64,000 nucleotides of DNA from Stromatinia cepivora (taxonomy: Eukaryota; Ascomycota; Leotiomycetes; Helotiales; Sclerotiniaceae), in assembly GCA_014898415.1 (NCBI GenBank), contig RCTD01000004.1, positions 310,001 to 374,000 of the forward strand, given 5' to 3'. Positions 13,504 to 25,402 of the stretch are shown here, in pieces. The translations under genes were made by a program, and so were the position numbers. Below the pieces are notes generated by a model. That model was not told the origin of the DNA, ran no database searches, and saw only the letters and a program-made list of their open reading frames with translations. Every line of letters begins with the position of its first letter. The stretch's first letter is position 1.

Positions 13504-13950
13504 TGATCATTCTGAATTATAATAACAATTATCATTAAATACAATTTCGAAACCAAACAATACAATATAATCAATATTTTCATCAATACTTTATATAATT
13601 CTTTTAATACTTTAATTATATATTATTTATTTAATGATTGTAAAATCCTAAATAAAAATATTATAATCAATTAAACTTTATATAATCTATAAAATTCTTT
13701 AATTATATAATTTAAAGATTTTATTTGGATATTCGAGAAATTAGAATTAATATAATAAAAAAAGGAATTATATTTATATATTAATTTAGAATATATTATT
13801 ATAATTCTTTTCTTTATAAATAATATTTAAATCATTTATTATAAGAAAAATAAATTAGTTGTTATAAAGATTATTAAGGAAATCAAAACTATATATAAAT
13901 TATGAGATTCAGAAAATATTAAATAATTTCTAAATATATATATACGTCAG
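13504..13950 (+). mobile_element. Copia-D2 fragment (reverse transcriptase region)
   Basis: This sequence is homologous to about 1,366-1,800 of Copia-D1 and differs mostly by transitions. It starts exactly at the Copia-H LTR with TGATC, so Copia-H inserted into this second copy. The homology ends near 13,945. Nothing of its 5' half could be found on the other side of the truncated Copia-H. Confidence 0.7.
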
Positions 13951-14207
13951 ACATAATATAACTAAATAAACCTCAGATTCTTATATTTAATCAATAAAAT
14001 TATAAGATCAAAATAGTAATCAATAATGATCAAGATTAATCATTATGGATTACGATTAGTAATGATCAATAATGATCAAGATTGATTATTATTAAAATAT
14101 ATAATATAAAAATCTATATAGTCAAAATGGATTTCCTTATTATGGAATTTGGTATTCAAAGTTAATCATTTAATATACTTTACTATTAATTTTGAATTAT
14201 AATTATA
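13951..14207. other. AT-rich spacer with internal short repeats
   Basis: No gene is visible. A motif of the form AATGATCAAGATTRATTATT occurs twice (about 14,020-14,100) among other GATC-containing words. The identity is unknown. Confidence 0.4.
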
Positions 14208-14379
<172 letters not shown>

Positions 14380-14400
14380 AAATCCACATTTAATATTTAA

Positions 14401-14676
14401 TTATAAACCATTTCGAAAATCTAAAGCATTTCTATATAATCTAGATGGCAAATCTCGTAACACTCCCCTATAAACCTTATTACTTCCTGCTGATGCCGAT
14501 CCTCTCGGAACTCGCACTCTTCTTGCAAATGAAGTAGAGACGCATTTCGCAGCTTCTCTAATCTGCAGTGGCTGAAGTGCTTTGATCATGTTCCCAATCA
14601 GGATGTGATGGTCCTCTGTAATTAGTTGCAGGACTGAGATTGTCAACCGTACAATATGCCCATCTGTAAACAACAT
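14401..14676 (-). CDS. Unrecognised GC-normal reading frame, probable gene fragment
   Basis: A 91-codon frame with ordinary codon use, in contrast to its surroundings. It is basic (Arg-rich in the second half) and has no family I recognise. A possible splice acceptor (TTTACAG followed by ATGGGC, minus strand) lies at the start of the frame. Upstream on the same strand (14,690-14,850) there is more coding-like sequence, including a CAIC pair, so this could be the last exon of a gene cut off by the AT-rich segment at 14849-16262. It ends at the microsatellite. It could equally be chance reading of intergenic DNA. Confidence 0.3.
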   Translation of the reverse strand: MLFTDGHIVRLTISVLQLITEDHHILIGNMIKALQPLQIREAAKCVSTSFARRVRVPRGSASAGSNKVYRGVLRDLPSRLYRNALDFRNGL

Positions 14677-14848
14677 CTATCTCGTGTCATAGTCGGCAGA
14701 TCTCAGTAACAATCTTTGATCCTCGGTTACATTGCAAATAGCACATTCTATGTCTTTGTTGTCTTAGCTTTCGAGAATGCAAGCTGACCCCGTATAAACC
14801 TCCCCTTCGCAGAATTGAAACTTCAGCTGCAGACGATCGTATATCCAC

Positions 14849-16262
14849 TCCGGCGGCAAAATATAACCGATTTCCCTGTATCGTGCACGGCCCGGTATCT
14901 TGTATGTTTTTTATTTATTGAATAAAAATATATTATAAATTGAATAATCATTATAATAATAAGAAGATTCATTTTATTTATTATCAATAACAAAAGAATA
15001 AAATATAATAACTTCAAAACAAAAAATTGATTAAATGATTCAAAAATTTGATTATATTAAAATAATAATTGAATTAGTATTTGTTAAATAAATTTATGAA
15101 TATTTATTTATAGATTTTGTAATTAATTTTAAATCATTTTTCAATATTGATATTATTATTATAATATTTCAAATTTTCAAAAAATATAAAGATTTAAATT
15201 TTATATTAAGATTTAAATATCTAAATTAAAAGTTTTTATATTAAATCTTTTAGAAAAAACTTTAAAGATTATTTATAAAAAAGAAAATAAGATTAATTTT
15301 ATATATAAAGGAATATTAAATCATTTTCAATTAATATTTAATATATTATATAAAAAATTTTTTAGAAGAATAAAATTATTTAAATTTGAAAGAAAATCTA
15401 TTATAAAATAATTAAATAAAATATTAAATAAATTTGAGTGAATATATAGCTTTTATTATTTAAAGAAATAATATATAGAACTTAAAAAATTTCTTTTTAT
15501 TATTATTTCTTTTTTTAATAAAACTTTTTAAAAAAGAAACTAAGATTTTTTTATAAAATTCTATTAGATTATAATATATAAAATTTGATTAAAAATCGAG
15601 AAATTGATATTTTAAATATTTTCTTGAAAAATATACTCAAATTATATATATTATATTTAAATAAAAAATTTCAAAAAGAATATTATATAATCATTGAATA
15701 CTTTTCAAAAATTAATTTCTTTTAATTTGTATTAATTTAAGATTTATTTATATAATAATTAAAAATGTAGATTTTTATATATTAAAATAAACTTTAAATA
15801 TTAAATATTCATTTTTTATAGAAACAAATTTTAAAATAGTATTAAATTATTTAATATTATTAAATTTTGTTTACTAAAAGATTTAACTTTTAAAATGAAT
15901 AATTAAATTAAATATAATTTAGAATTTATAAGATGAAATCATACTTTTTTCATATTTTCTATATTCTTATATATTAAAAATCGATAATTTATTAAAGAAT
16001 TTAGTTTTTCTTTTATATACTTCAAAATATATTAATATATATATATATTTTTTATATAATTTTATATTTCATTCTAATTCTAAAATAAAGAATATTTTCA
16101 ATATTTTATTATTTATAATGAAATTAAAATATTCAAATATTTTAATTTAAAAATTTCAATTGAATATCTTTATAAAAATTTTATTAATCGATTTTATAAT
16201 ATGATTTTATATGAATTTAAATACGTGCACGATACAGGGAAATCGGTTACTATTCCGCCGGA
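14849..16262. mobile_element. AT-rich segment bounded by about 40-bp inverted repeats (possible DNA transposon relic)
   Basis: The left arm (14849-14889) and right arm (16224-16262) are near-perfect inverted copies. They share TCCGGCGG at the outer ends and CCGATTTCCCTGTATCGTGC on the inside, with a short region of mismatch and a 2-bp length difference between. The 1.33 kb between the arms is heavily AT-rich with no readable family. The arrangement suits a TIR transposon whose interior was hit by RIP while the short arms escaped. I found no convincing target-site duplication, so an inverted duplication of host DNA remains possible. Confidence 0.5.
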
Positions 16263-17000
16263 AGCAGCGAACCGAGCCAATGAAAGCACTGCAAGTTCTC
16301 AATACGGCCATGACCCTGAGTAGAGCTCCTTCCGAGATCATGGACTGGTTGCTTGTAATCTGCCAATTGCTCTGACCCGCCTGTGACTCAGCTCTTGGGC
16401 CGCCGGCCTTTCTTATTTGGTCTCTAGATGCGATGTGCGATCTGCCACGATCGCGTTAGCAGAAATCGGTCCTTCTCATGACAAACCAGCCCAGAACAAG
16501 GCGTACATCGCTACTCTCATCATGCTTCCCTCGACATGTAAGTCATCGGCGGCGCAGGTACATAGCAGTCACAATTTTTTTTCTTCAATTGGCCATGTTG
16601 CGATGTATGAGAGCGAAGCTAAAGCCAGAGTCACCAAGATGTGCTATGATGAGGGTTAGCATATTGTGACGGCGAGAGGAAGAGAGCTGAGCCGAATACA
16701 TATCCGTATTTCGGACAGTGGAATTCTATCAAAGGGATGATCGTTCTCGCCATGATCGGGATAATCGATTTTAGAAGAGTAGACCGAAATTCCTGGCTCC
16801 AAATGGATAATTTTGTCAAGGCTTTTAGTGAAAGTGAGGTCAATGAAAGGATAATTGGGGTGCATTTGTATGGTAATGGATCGACGAAGTATGTTGAGAT
16901 TGAATGATCAAACAAATGAGTTTTGGAAGAGAATTGAGGAGGAGAAGGTTGAGAAGAAGGGAGTGCGATTCTCATAGATGTTGAAAGAGGCGGCTGGCTC
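16263..17000. other. GC-normal sequence with unrecognised short frames
   Basis: Base composition is normal and there is no TE decay. On the minus strand two overlapping frames (16631-16975, 114 codons, and 16656-16865, 69 codons) look moderately protein-like, and on the plus strand a third covers 16417-16659. None resembles a family I know. With 14,401-14,848 this may be one broken gene region, but I cannot join the parts into a model. Confidence 0.3.
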
Positions 17001-17654
17001 GTGTATACATCTTATTTGATGCGGTGGTCGCTAAACTCGGGGTGAAAAGGGGGGCTCAGGGACTTTTTATTCAAAATTATCAGTTTTTTGGTAAAGCTCT
17101 TCTTATGTTTAAGCGTATTTCTAAAAAAAAAAGAAATTTGAGCTCTTTAATTTTTTCATATTAGAACATATTTAACGAGAAGTAAATAGAAATAGGTATT
17201 CTATTTTATTGAAATTTATAAAAATCATTTGAGAACTTTTTCTATCTGGGAAGAGTCATTAAGAAGACAAATCAATTCCAAATATAATTACTTATCAAAG
17301 AAAGCCAGACAGATCTATTCGGTGTCGGAGAAACATGTCCCCCGTTAGTTCTAAAGAACGCTTATGCACTTGTGGTTTCTCCACACCTTACACCCCAACT
17401 TCCCCTCGAGAACATCATAGATTTGGTATCGCATTGCATCATAAAATCGCGATATCTTTTCTGGTACAATTTTATCGGCTCGAGGCATTGAAGAGAATCG
17501 CGTCTTCGAATATATCAGATACAGGGTAGAATCACCGGTCGCAATAGATGGACAAGGCCAAACGAATCATCGATAGCGCGCAGAGGACGGTAACTTTTGC
17601 GACGACTTGAATAGTTTAGCAGAATTACATTTTGTAAGGAAATCAAAACTCGCA
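17001..17654. promoter_or_regulatory. Upstream region of the Spt20 gene
   Basis: No convincing gene is visible. The region lies between the last unrecognised frame and the chosen Spt20 start and presumably holds its promoter and 5' leader. A 64-codon frame at 17335-17529 has no recognisable content. Confidence 0.35.
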
Positions 17655-20527
17655 ATGGCTCCTACGGCATCCGTCGCTCAGGCGACAAACAAAGCCAAAC
17701 GGCCTATGTCCATTCAAACAAATGGCATAAATTCATCAACTTCCTCACCATCCCCATCAATGTCCGCCGGGAGACTAGCATCAGGTCCCAAGAATTCCCA
17801 AAATTCGATTACAGCCAATAGTGGAGGAAATACTTCGGGGGCTCGTTCTGCGAAAGGAAATCGTTCTGGGCATACACTTGGTCGAGGAATGAAAAATAAT
17901 GGTGCGGGTATGAGATCTGGCAGTGTTGCAGGAGAATTCATCATACCACAAGTTGCGCAATCACAACCATATGGTAATCTCTTGTCTCTCACTGTAGTTT
18001 ATATATATACTAAAACTTTTTAGTCAAAACCGAGCGCTACATACTCAATAAATACCGCAAAAGCCCTCCTTCCATCATTATTCATCTATACGCGACGCAT
18101 TTTCGATTTGATCAACAACCAGGTAGTTTTTCCTATGTGTCTCCGATGCGAGTTCTCCTTGAGCATATCAGACAGAAAACTATACCTCATGAATTGGTGG
18201 ATTATTTCATATTGAACGAAGTACCGTTTTACGAAGGTTGCATGATTGTCCAGATCCTTGATCACAAATCCATTGCTCCCCAACCAGCCTCATCTCAACC
18301 CAAGGACGGAAGCAAGGAAGGTGTTTCTATTCACACTCTCAGTAGTTACATTACCCCATCTCCATATGCGTCATACCCTAGGTGTGATTCAGATAAAAGT
18401 AGGAACTCGAGAGAACAAACCGGCGATGGTTCGACGAAGTCGAAGACTTCTGCTCAGCAGGACAAGGAGAATATGCCTGCGCCAGGTGCCCCGAACGATT
18501 CTCAAGGAAGCAAAACAGTTCCACCACCAGCAAAATGCAAAGTGACAATGTGTGTACTCTTCCCGACACCGATTAGTACCTATATCGAAATTGCTCGTAA
18601 TTCTACTGCGCCTCGTACACCAGATATGGATGGGCGTCAAGAACGTTCTGATGGAAGCACATCAGCTACATTAGTACAACCACCTACACCACTCGGAGCT
18701 GTTCCACCAACTCCCGGTATAAACATGCCGCCGCCTGCGAAGAGATTGAAACAAGCCAAGCTCGAGTTTAACTGCGGCAATGTATACGCAGCAGAAGCTC
18801 AGATTATCCTAGCCACTACAGCTCCTTTGGTGCTTGAGCCTGCAAATAGTGCAACAGAATGTTCACGACTACTAGAATCATTAGCTCACCCTATGCACTT
18901 AGAGAAGCCTCCACAACCCAAGTCTCGTAAAAGAACAGTCGCAGAAATGGCTGCTGATGAAGCTCTTGCCGCAGATGAACAACGTTATATGCTCATTTTG
19001 GATGAACAGCGTTCTGCGACTGTGGCCCGTGGCGCAGGAGGTGCCAATGTTGCCGATGGTGCTGGTCAAGCCGGTGGTGGTTTTGAAGCACGGTTTGAGA
19101 AGTTTAATGCTCTCGCAAATATCAGAAGAGAGCTCGCCGAAAAGCAAGCACAGAAAAAGTTACAAGAGCAGGAAGCCGAGCGAAAGTCCAAGGCTGAGCA
19201 AGAGGTTCAAAGAAAGCAGGAGCTGGCAGAGGCTCGGCAAAAGGAGGCGGAAAGACGTCAAGTTATGGCGGCGAGACAACAACAACAGCAAGAAGCTCAG
19301 AGACGCGCGTTAGCTGCACAACAACAGCAGCAGCAGCAGCAGCATTCACAAGCGTTGCAGGGTATACCTCCTCAAGCGCAAGGTCCCCATGCACATCCCT
19401 CTCAAGCAAACGGGATTGTCTCGAATGGTATGCAGGCACAACGCTTCCACCCTCATCAAGGTACCCAGGCCCAAATGTCTTCACCGATCGTCCGAAATGG
19501 AACTCCGCACAGCCAGGCATCGCCAACAGTCAATAATGGTATTGGCAACAACGCAATGCAACACTCTACATCGAGCATGGGTGGCAGTCCTCCTCGTCCA
19601 GGTTCTGTAGTTCATCAGAATCATCCTCAAATGGGTGCACCCGCATCTCATGGCATGGTACCTCAAAGAAGCCAGCAAAGCCATGCAGGAACACCTCGAA
19701 TGCATAATGCCACCCCTAACATGCAATCTACTCCACTCAACCGCGGACTGACGCCAAGGATGAGCCAGGGGAGCCCCCTTCAAGGTGTGATGGCGCAAGC
19801 ACCTGCAATGGGCCAAATGGGAATGAACCCGACTCAAATGCATGTTCAAGGTTTGAGTAATCTCACACCTGTACAACAACAACAATATTATATGCAATTA
19901 CGGGCTCAACAACAAGCACAGCAACAACAGCAGGCTCAAAGCATGGGAGTAATGCCAAACGGACAACAAATGACTCCTCAGCAAATAATGCAGCATCAAC
20001 AGATGCGGCAAATGCAGATGCAAGCCAATGCTAATAATCCTAGTCACCAATTATCTCAAAGTTACCAAAACCAATTGGCTGCCATGCGACAAGCTGGCAT
20101 GCCTCCTAACATGAACCTAAATCAACAATTTATGGGAAATAATATGAACATGCAAAACATGCAGAACATGCAGAATATGGCATTGCAGCAGCAAATGCAA
20201 CAACAACAATTGCAACTGCAACAGCAACAGCAGCAACCATTGGCACAGCAGCAAAACGCTTTGATACAACAATACGTGAACAACAATCAACCCCAGACCC
20301 ATCAACAAATGGCCCAGTTATACAAGCAACTCCACGCTAAAGAGATGTCGTCAGGTGCACACCCTCAAGGGCTGCCGGAACAATTGAAGAGAAGGTTACA
20401 AGCGCAAGCTCAGGCTATGGTATTCCAAAGCATCAAATCAAAGCTGCAAGCAGGTGTGCAACAAGGTTTCCAGCCTGGTATGCAGATGCAAAATGGGATG
20501 GGTATGGCAAGACAACCAGGCATGTAG
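17655..20527 (+). CDS. spt20: Spt20-like subunit of the SAGA complex
   Basis: SPT20 is a structural subunit of SAGA, the nuclear histone acetyltransferase/deubiquitinase co-activator. Two exons: 17655-17973 and 18024-20527, with a 50-bp intron (GTAATC...TTTTAG) whose removal keeps the frame and gives 940 residues. The Spt20/SEP domain begins right after the splice (about residue 107), with the family segments ATHFRFDQQPGSFSYVSPMR and VPFYEGCMIVQILDH, and extends to about residue 270. A basic, Glu/Lys-rich coiled segment follows (about 360-420). The C-terminal half is Gln-, Met- and Pro-rich with several polyQ runs, typical of fungal Spt20. The ATG at 17655 was chosen because it opens a typical low-complexity N-terminus; an in-frame ATG at 17607 is possible. 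It is convergent with the Emi1-like gene. Confidence 0.9.
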
Positions 20528-20975
20528 AAGTTGTATTATACGCGTATGTAATTATGGGCACGTTCACATTTCGCTCAAATAAGGAGTTCAAGCTGGGTGG
20601 AGAATGGGCAATATTTTGATTTGGTGAGGCGCATATTTGGGCATAATTATTCAGGGGGACATGATTGTATATATTACTTTGGCTCGGAGATCAGAAAGGA
20701 TAAGGTGTCACCAGGAGGTTTGGCTATGTTCGGTGAAGGATTGGCGCAGCTGTATACTAGGAATTTACAGGGGAAATATTCTATTTCTGGTTATACGGAC
20801 TATTGTCCAGGTACTATTAGGACAATATGATAGTTTGATGACCCACTATCTACATTCAACGCCTTTGCCATGAAGCCACAACTTCTCTTTTTCGCATCAA
20901 CACCCTTACTGTTATACATCAAGACAATTCACATGGCTGATTCATGTGGTAAGCATGCTATATATCATGCTTGTT
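20528..20975. other. Convergent intergenic region between spt20 and the Emi1-like gene
   Basis: About 450 bp between the two stop codons. It should contain both 3' untranslated regions. Short frames at 20597-20873 show no homology I can see. Confidence 0.5.
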
Positions 20976-21695
20976 TCACAGATTAGTTTTTTGTGCTTCC
21001 CTATGTTCTTTTTCCATCCTCCTCCACTCATCGTCACTCCCTGTCCATTTCGGCTCTTCCACACAAAATGCTTCTCCCCGTTCTAACCTCTGTTCCCTTC
21101 CCTTCCACACATCCTCACTACTCTTTCCCAATTCCCTATTCTTATCCTCCGGATCCCCATACTTTCTCTTTTCTTTCGCAATCCATCGTGCCTTAATCAG
21201 TTTCGCCTTCTCCTTATCGGCATATGTTCTCGTTTTCATACAAAACCAAAAGTCCGACCATGACTCGCTACAATCTCGCGCAGTACCGTATCGATATAAA
21301 TTATTGAATTGTCCGCCGAAAGATTGGCAATAGAATGCAGCGTCAAAGGCCGTGCGGCAGGACATGGTTGTGGGAAGAAGTTGGGTAGAGAGGGGTTCCG
21401 AGGTGTCATTTTGGGGAGGAGTTTGAGTGGAGGATTGAGAGTGTGAGGGCTCTGGTGGAGGATTTCGAGGCACACGGTTATATTTTGTGCTGGAAGGGTG
21501 GGTGTCGGCTTCGAGTTCGCGGAGAAAAGAATTGAGTTCTTGTTCTGCGATTTCATCGCGGGACAGGGGTTTTGTTTGAGGTGTGGGTGTGGAAGATGGA
21601 GGAGATGAACCTGGGATTCCTGAAGCTGAAGAAGCCAGTTTGATTCCTGAAGCTGAAGAAGCCAGTTTCTCCGCAGATGATGAAAACCACCCCAT
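20976..21695 (-). CDS. Emi1-like protein with a twin CX9C motif (DUF3128)
   Basis: A 239-residue protein. Its C-terminal part carries CRTAFDAAFYC and CSESWSDFWFC, that is two C-X9-C pairs at residues 113/123 and 142/152. This is the helical-hairpin fold of proteins oxidised in the mitochondrial intermembrane space. The context (SxGGQFNxxYRYG between the pairs) fits the DUF3128/Emi1 family, which in yeast affects early meiotic gene induction and respiration. The N-terminal 110 residues are Ser/Pro/Thr-rich and disordered. They include a perfect tandem KLASSASGI duplication from a 27-bp DNA repeat near 21,626-21,680. The start MGWFSS (21695) is preferred over an upstream in-frame Met at 21716. 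It diverges from yme2. Confidence 0.8.
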   Translation of the reverse strand: MGWFSSSAEKLASSASGIKLASSASGIPGSSPPSSTPTPQTKPLSRDEIAEQELNSFLRELEADTHPSSTKYNRVPRNPPPEPSHSQSSTQTPPQNDTSEPLSTQLLPTTMSCRTAFDAAFYCQSFGGQFNNLYRYGTARDCSESWSDFWFCMKTRTYADKEKAKLIKARWIAKEKRKYGDPEDKNRELGKSSEDVWKGREQRLERGEAFCVEEPKWTGSDDEWRRMEKEHREAQKTNL

Positions 21696-21716
21696 TGTAT
21701 AAGTTGTTCTGGACAA

Positions 21717-21966
21717 ATGCCTTTTTCAAAATACGAAAGTGATGAGGCTGAAGCTTGTGAATAAAATTCGACCTTTTAAGCCACGTGACAAGGCTATCCT
21801 TTCAGCCTCTTTTTTGGTATGACGACATTGATCCCAGCCTTTTTCTTTGGTTTGGTTTTAGTCTTCTTCAATCAAGGCCAAAGAACTTCGATTACCATTT
21901 TTCACGTTTGCTTGAATAAATGGTACGATAAATTATGAAGATATACATTCAAAGGTAGGCGCAAAT
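21717..21966. promoter_or_regulatory. Shared divergent promoter of the Emi1-like gene and yme2
   Basis: Only about 250 bp separates the two divergent starts, so both promoters must lie here. Both products are mitochondrial, and co-regulation is a reasonable inference. I see no specific factor site that I would defend. Confidence 0.5.
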
Positions 21967-24613
21967 ATGAACAGGCGCATCTTGTTCAACCCTACGAGCG
22001 TGCCGGCATTGCGCAGTCCCCGCCCTCCCCGGCTTCAGACGCGTGCCTTTGGCAATGCGGGGAACCTTGGTAGAGTTGGTCTGAGAGGACTAAAGTATGA
22101 TGGACTGAAGGGCACATGGAAAGGTGTGAGGAGAGAGAGTACGCAAATTGGGGAGAATGAAAGTGGGCATATTACTGCTGGGACCAATGAGGGAATTCTA
22201 TTCTTGGATAGTGAGTCCTCCTCATTCTTCTTTCCGGGATCATAGATATATAACAGCTTGCTGATGTATTTTTCCCAAAGACATTTTCCCATTGAAGCTC
22301 GGGTGGCTTCTTCGAATACCATGGTACGGAAAAATGGATTCAAGCCTTCCAGATATTCTTTACCGATTCAATAACAAAGTATTCTCCAAATACGATCCTC
22401 TGAGCCTAGTGAAGCGTGCCATCCCCTCCAGCGTCCCCTTAAAAGTTACCGAGATTTTGCCTCGACTTAAAGAAGGGGGTGCATTTGTCAAATTCTCGCA
22501 CGATCACACTATAACGACCAGGGAAATTGAAGGTCTAATATCAGGATATCTGAAGGAGAAGCCGGTCAAACCTTGGTTCAATCCCTTTCGGCAAATGAGG
22601 GCAAAACTGGTACTTGGAAAACCTTGGCTCGAAGACCTATATAGATTCCCGAGTACGCGAATCCGTGTCGAGTTCGTTCCTTGTACTCCTGGAGGCGAGG
22701 TAGCCGAACTTTCACAGGAGACGTTATATAGCTTGTTCCGAAAATATGGAAAGATTGCAGAGATCTCTTCCCAACCTTCAGACTCCAAAGTCCTACCAAA
22801 GTTTGCTGTACTGGATTTTGCCAATATCAGACATTCGATAATGGCTAGGAATTGTTTACATGGTTTCAAGGCTACAGAAGAATTCGGTGGTGGGAAGGCT
22901 GGCACCACACTTCGACTATCGTTTGAGCCCAAGATGCAGGCTCACCATGTCAGGGAATGGCTTACCAGTCATCCACGTGTTACGATTCCAGCCGTTGCTG
23001 CAATTCTTGCTACTGTAACTGTTGCGGTGTTTGATCCTGTCCGAACGTTCTTCATTAAGGCGCATATTGATCACGCTTTCAGTCTTAAGGACAATAAGAT
23101 CTACGCATGGTTTGCAAGTCAAGCAAAGGATGTTTTCTCATTCCGCGTGCACAAAGCAGAAGAGGCAAGCCTTAGCGCGATTTGGGATGATAGGAAGCAG
23201 GCTATTGAAGATCTCCAAACTTGGCTTATGGAGACCGCTGATACCTTTATCGTTGTCCAAGGGCCACGAGGATCGGGAAAGAAAGAGCTCATCTTTGATC
23301 AGGCACTCAAAGGTCGACCAAATACCTTACTTATAGATTGCAAACCCATTCAGGAAGCAAGAGGTGACTCTGCCACAATTGCGGCAGCAGCAGCTGCTGT
23401 TGGATATCGTCCAGTCTTCTCCTGGATGAATAATATCAGTAGTTTGATTGATTTAGCCGCACAAGGTACAATCGGCGTGAAGTCCGGATTCTCAGAAACC
23501 TTGGACTCACAGCTTGCAAAGATTTGGCAAAACACTGCGACTGCCTTAAAGCAGGTGGCTCTACAAAACCGGAAGAAAGATGACAAAGACGCTTCTTTGG
23601 CAGATGATGACTGGCTTGAAGCACACCCGGAGTATAGACCTGTGGTCGTGATTGACAATTTCTTGCACAAGAATGAGGATAGTAGCATCGTTTACGACAA
23701 GATCTCAGAGTGGGCAGCTGGTCTTACTACTTCTAACATTGCTCATGTGATATTCCTAACCAACGATATCTCTTACTCAAAATCCTTGAGTAAAGCGCTT
23801 CCAGATCGCGTCTTCAGGCAGATAGCGCTCGGTGACATCACCCCTCAAGTAGCCAAGAAATTTGTCATTAGCCATCTGGAAAACGATCCAGAAAACCCTA
23901 ATGACAAAACGGAGAAGCTTTCGGAATCTCAACGACGAGAAGATCTCTCCGAATTGGATGAATGTATCGAGGTTCTAGGGGGCCGATTGACTGATCTAGA
24001 ATTCTTGGCACGTCGATTGAAAACTGGACAAACTCCAAAGCGCGCCGTGGCAGAGATTGTGGAGCAAAGTGCTTCGGAGATCATGAAGATGTATTTGCTA
24101 TCTGCTGAAAAGGGCGATCGAAAATGGTCGGTCGAGCAAGCATGGTACCTGATAAACTCGCTTGCTGAGAACGATACTCTGCGGTATAATCAGGTCCTAC
24201 TCTCTAATACATTCAAATCATCCCTTACACCATCCGCGACGAACGGAGAAAGTGTTCTTGAAGCTCTATCCGCAATCGAGTTGATCACAATCAAAAGCTG
24301 CAAAGGACGTCCACAAAGCATCAAAGCTGGAAAGCCGGTGTATCAAGCTGCCTTTAGAATGTTAAGCGAGGATCGTGTATTACGAAGCAGACTTGACTTA
24401 GCAGTCCTCACGGAACTGACTAAGATTGAGACGAAGAGTATTGATAAGTACGAGAATGAATTGGTCATGCTCGGCACATTACCCAAGCAACCTTATGAGG
24501 TTGGTCCTCGTATCCATTATCTATTGGACAAACTAGCGGCAAGTCAAAGAAAAGTTGAAGCTTGGGAGAAGGAAATGGGATCCTTGAAGAAGGTTTTGAT
24601 GGTCGAATATTGA
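21967..24613 (+). CDS. yme2: Mitochondrial escape protein Yme2 (RNA12 family)
   Basis: Yme2 is an inner-membrane mitochondrial protein involved in maintaining mitochondrial DNA and its nucleoids. Two exons: 21967-22210 and 22281-24613, with a 70-bp intron (GTGAGT...CAAAG) giving a continuous 858-residue frame, the usual length. The N-terminus is Arg/Pro-rich and lacks acids, as in a mitochondrial presequence. An RRM-like domain lies at about residues 208-300. One hydrophobic segment (about 315-332, IPAVAAILATVTVAVF) is the inner-membrane anchor. An AAA-like NTPase region follows with Walker A GPRGSGKK near residue 408 and a Walker B-like VVVIDNF. The C-terminal part is helical. No damage is visible. 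Confidence 0.92.
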
Positions 24614-25402
24614 GGGAAAACAACATCACATTCTAGCATATACCCATCTCATTTAATGTATAAGTATACCAAGTGCAATAGCAAATGTAGCCTGAAATCT
24701 CAGTGGTGTAACCTGGGCTACGATTCACATTACCTAGCTAGCTGTTTGCGACTTACCCATTTCGATTGCTATCCACAAAATTGCATACATGCTCATGTTT
24801 CTCTGGGAGGAACCTACCCACCGGCTAAATTCATGGATATTGTTTCATTGCCATTTATTCACCGTCCTTGACTTGAATTCACTGATGAATGATCACCTCA
24901 CATACATGAGGCTAATAGGATGATGGCCTGATGGGATGAGAGTTTGGGAGGACATTGTCGGGGAGCTTCCCCTCAGATCTTATTCACTGGAGAAGTACTT
25001 CGAACTTGTCGAATGTGTTTTGCTTTATGAATTAAGGTATTCTCTTTATAATTGTCATAATTTTACCGCAATGTGAATAGAGGTTGAGCCCGAGGTAGAA
25101 ACTGATAAACATGTGCAGGTAGAAAGTACAGCCATTGGCTTTGACACTACCTTTACATGGAGCTTTGACTGGATTCCACCTGATATTCACCTGAACAATC
25201 ATACCACTTATGTAACTTTGCGGTACAGGTAGACAAGCGAACGTCAGTAGCGTGCGTTTGACATGGTAGCTTGGTACCTTTCTTCCTCTCGCTCTTCTTT
25301 AAAGTCGCCCTCCTTCCTGACTTCCTACAACTCAAAACATCACAACTCTACAATTCAAACACACACCAAAATTTGTTCATTCTCACAAACAACTTAACAA
25401 CC
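24614..25402. other. Intergenic region between yme2 and the secreted-protein gene
   Basis: About 790 bp without a credible gene. The last 100 bp is C/A-rich with CACAACTCTACAATTCAAACACAC-type pyrimidine/adenine stretches directly before the ATG at 25403, a common look for the 5' leader of a well-expressed fungal secreted protein. Confidence 0.45.

Noticed and set aside
18246..19897. Several long frames in other registers over spt20
   Set aside because: Shadows of the Gln-rich coding sequence, whose CAR repeats suppress stops in other frames.
24656..24871. 71-codon frame downstream of yme2
   Set aside because: It lies in the expected 3' region of yme2, and no family features are visible.
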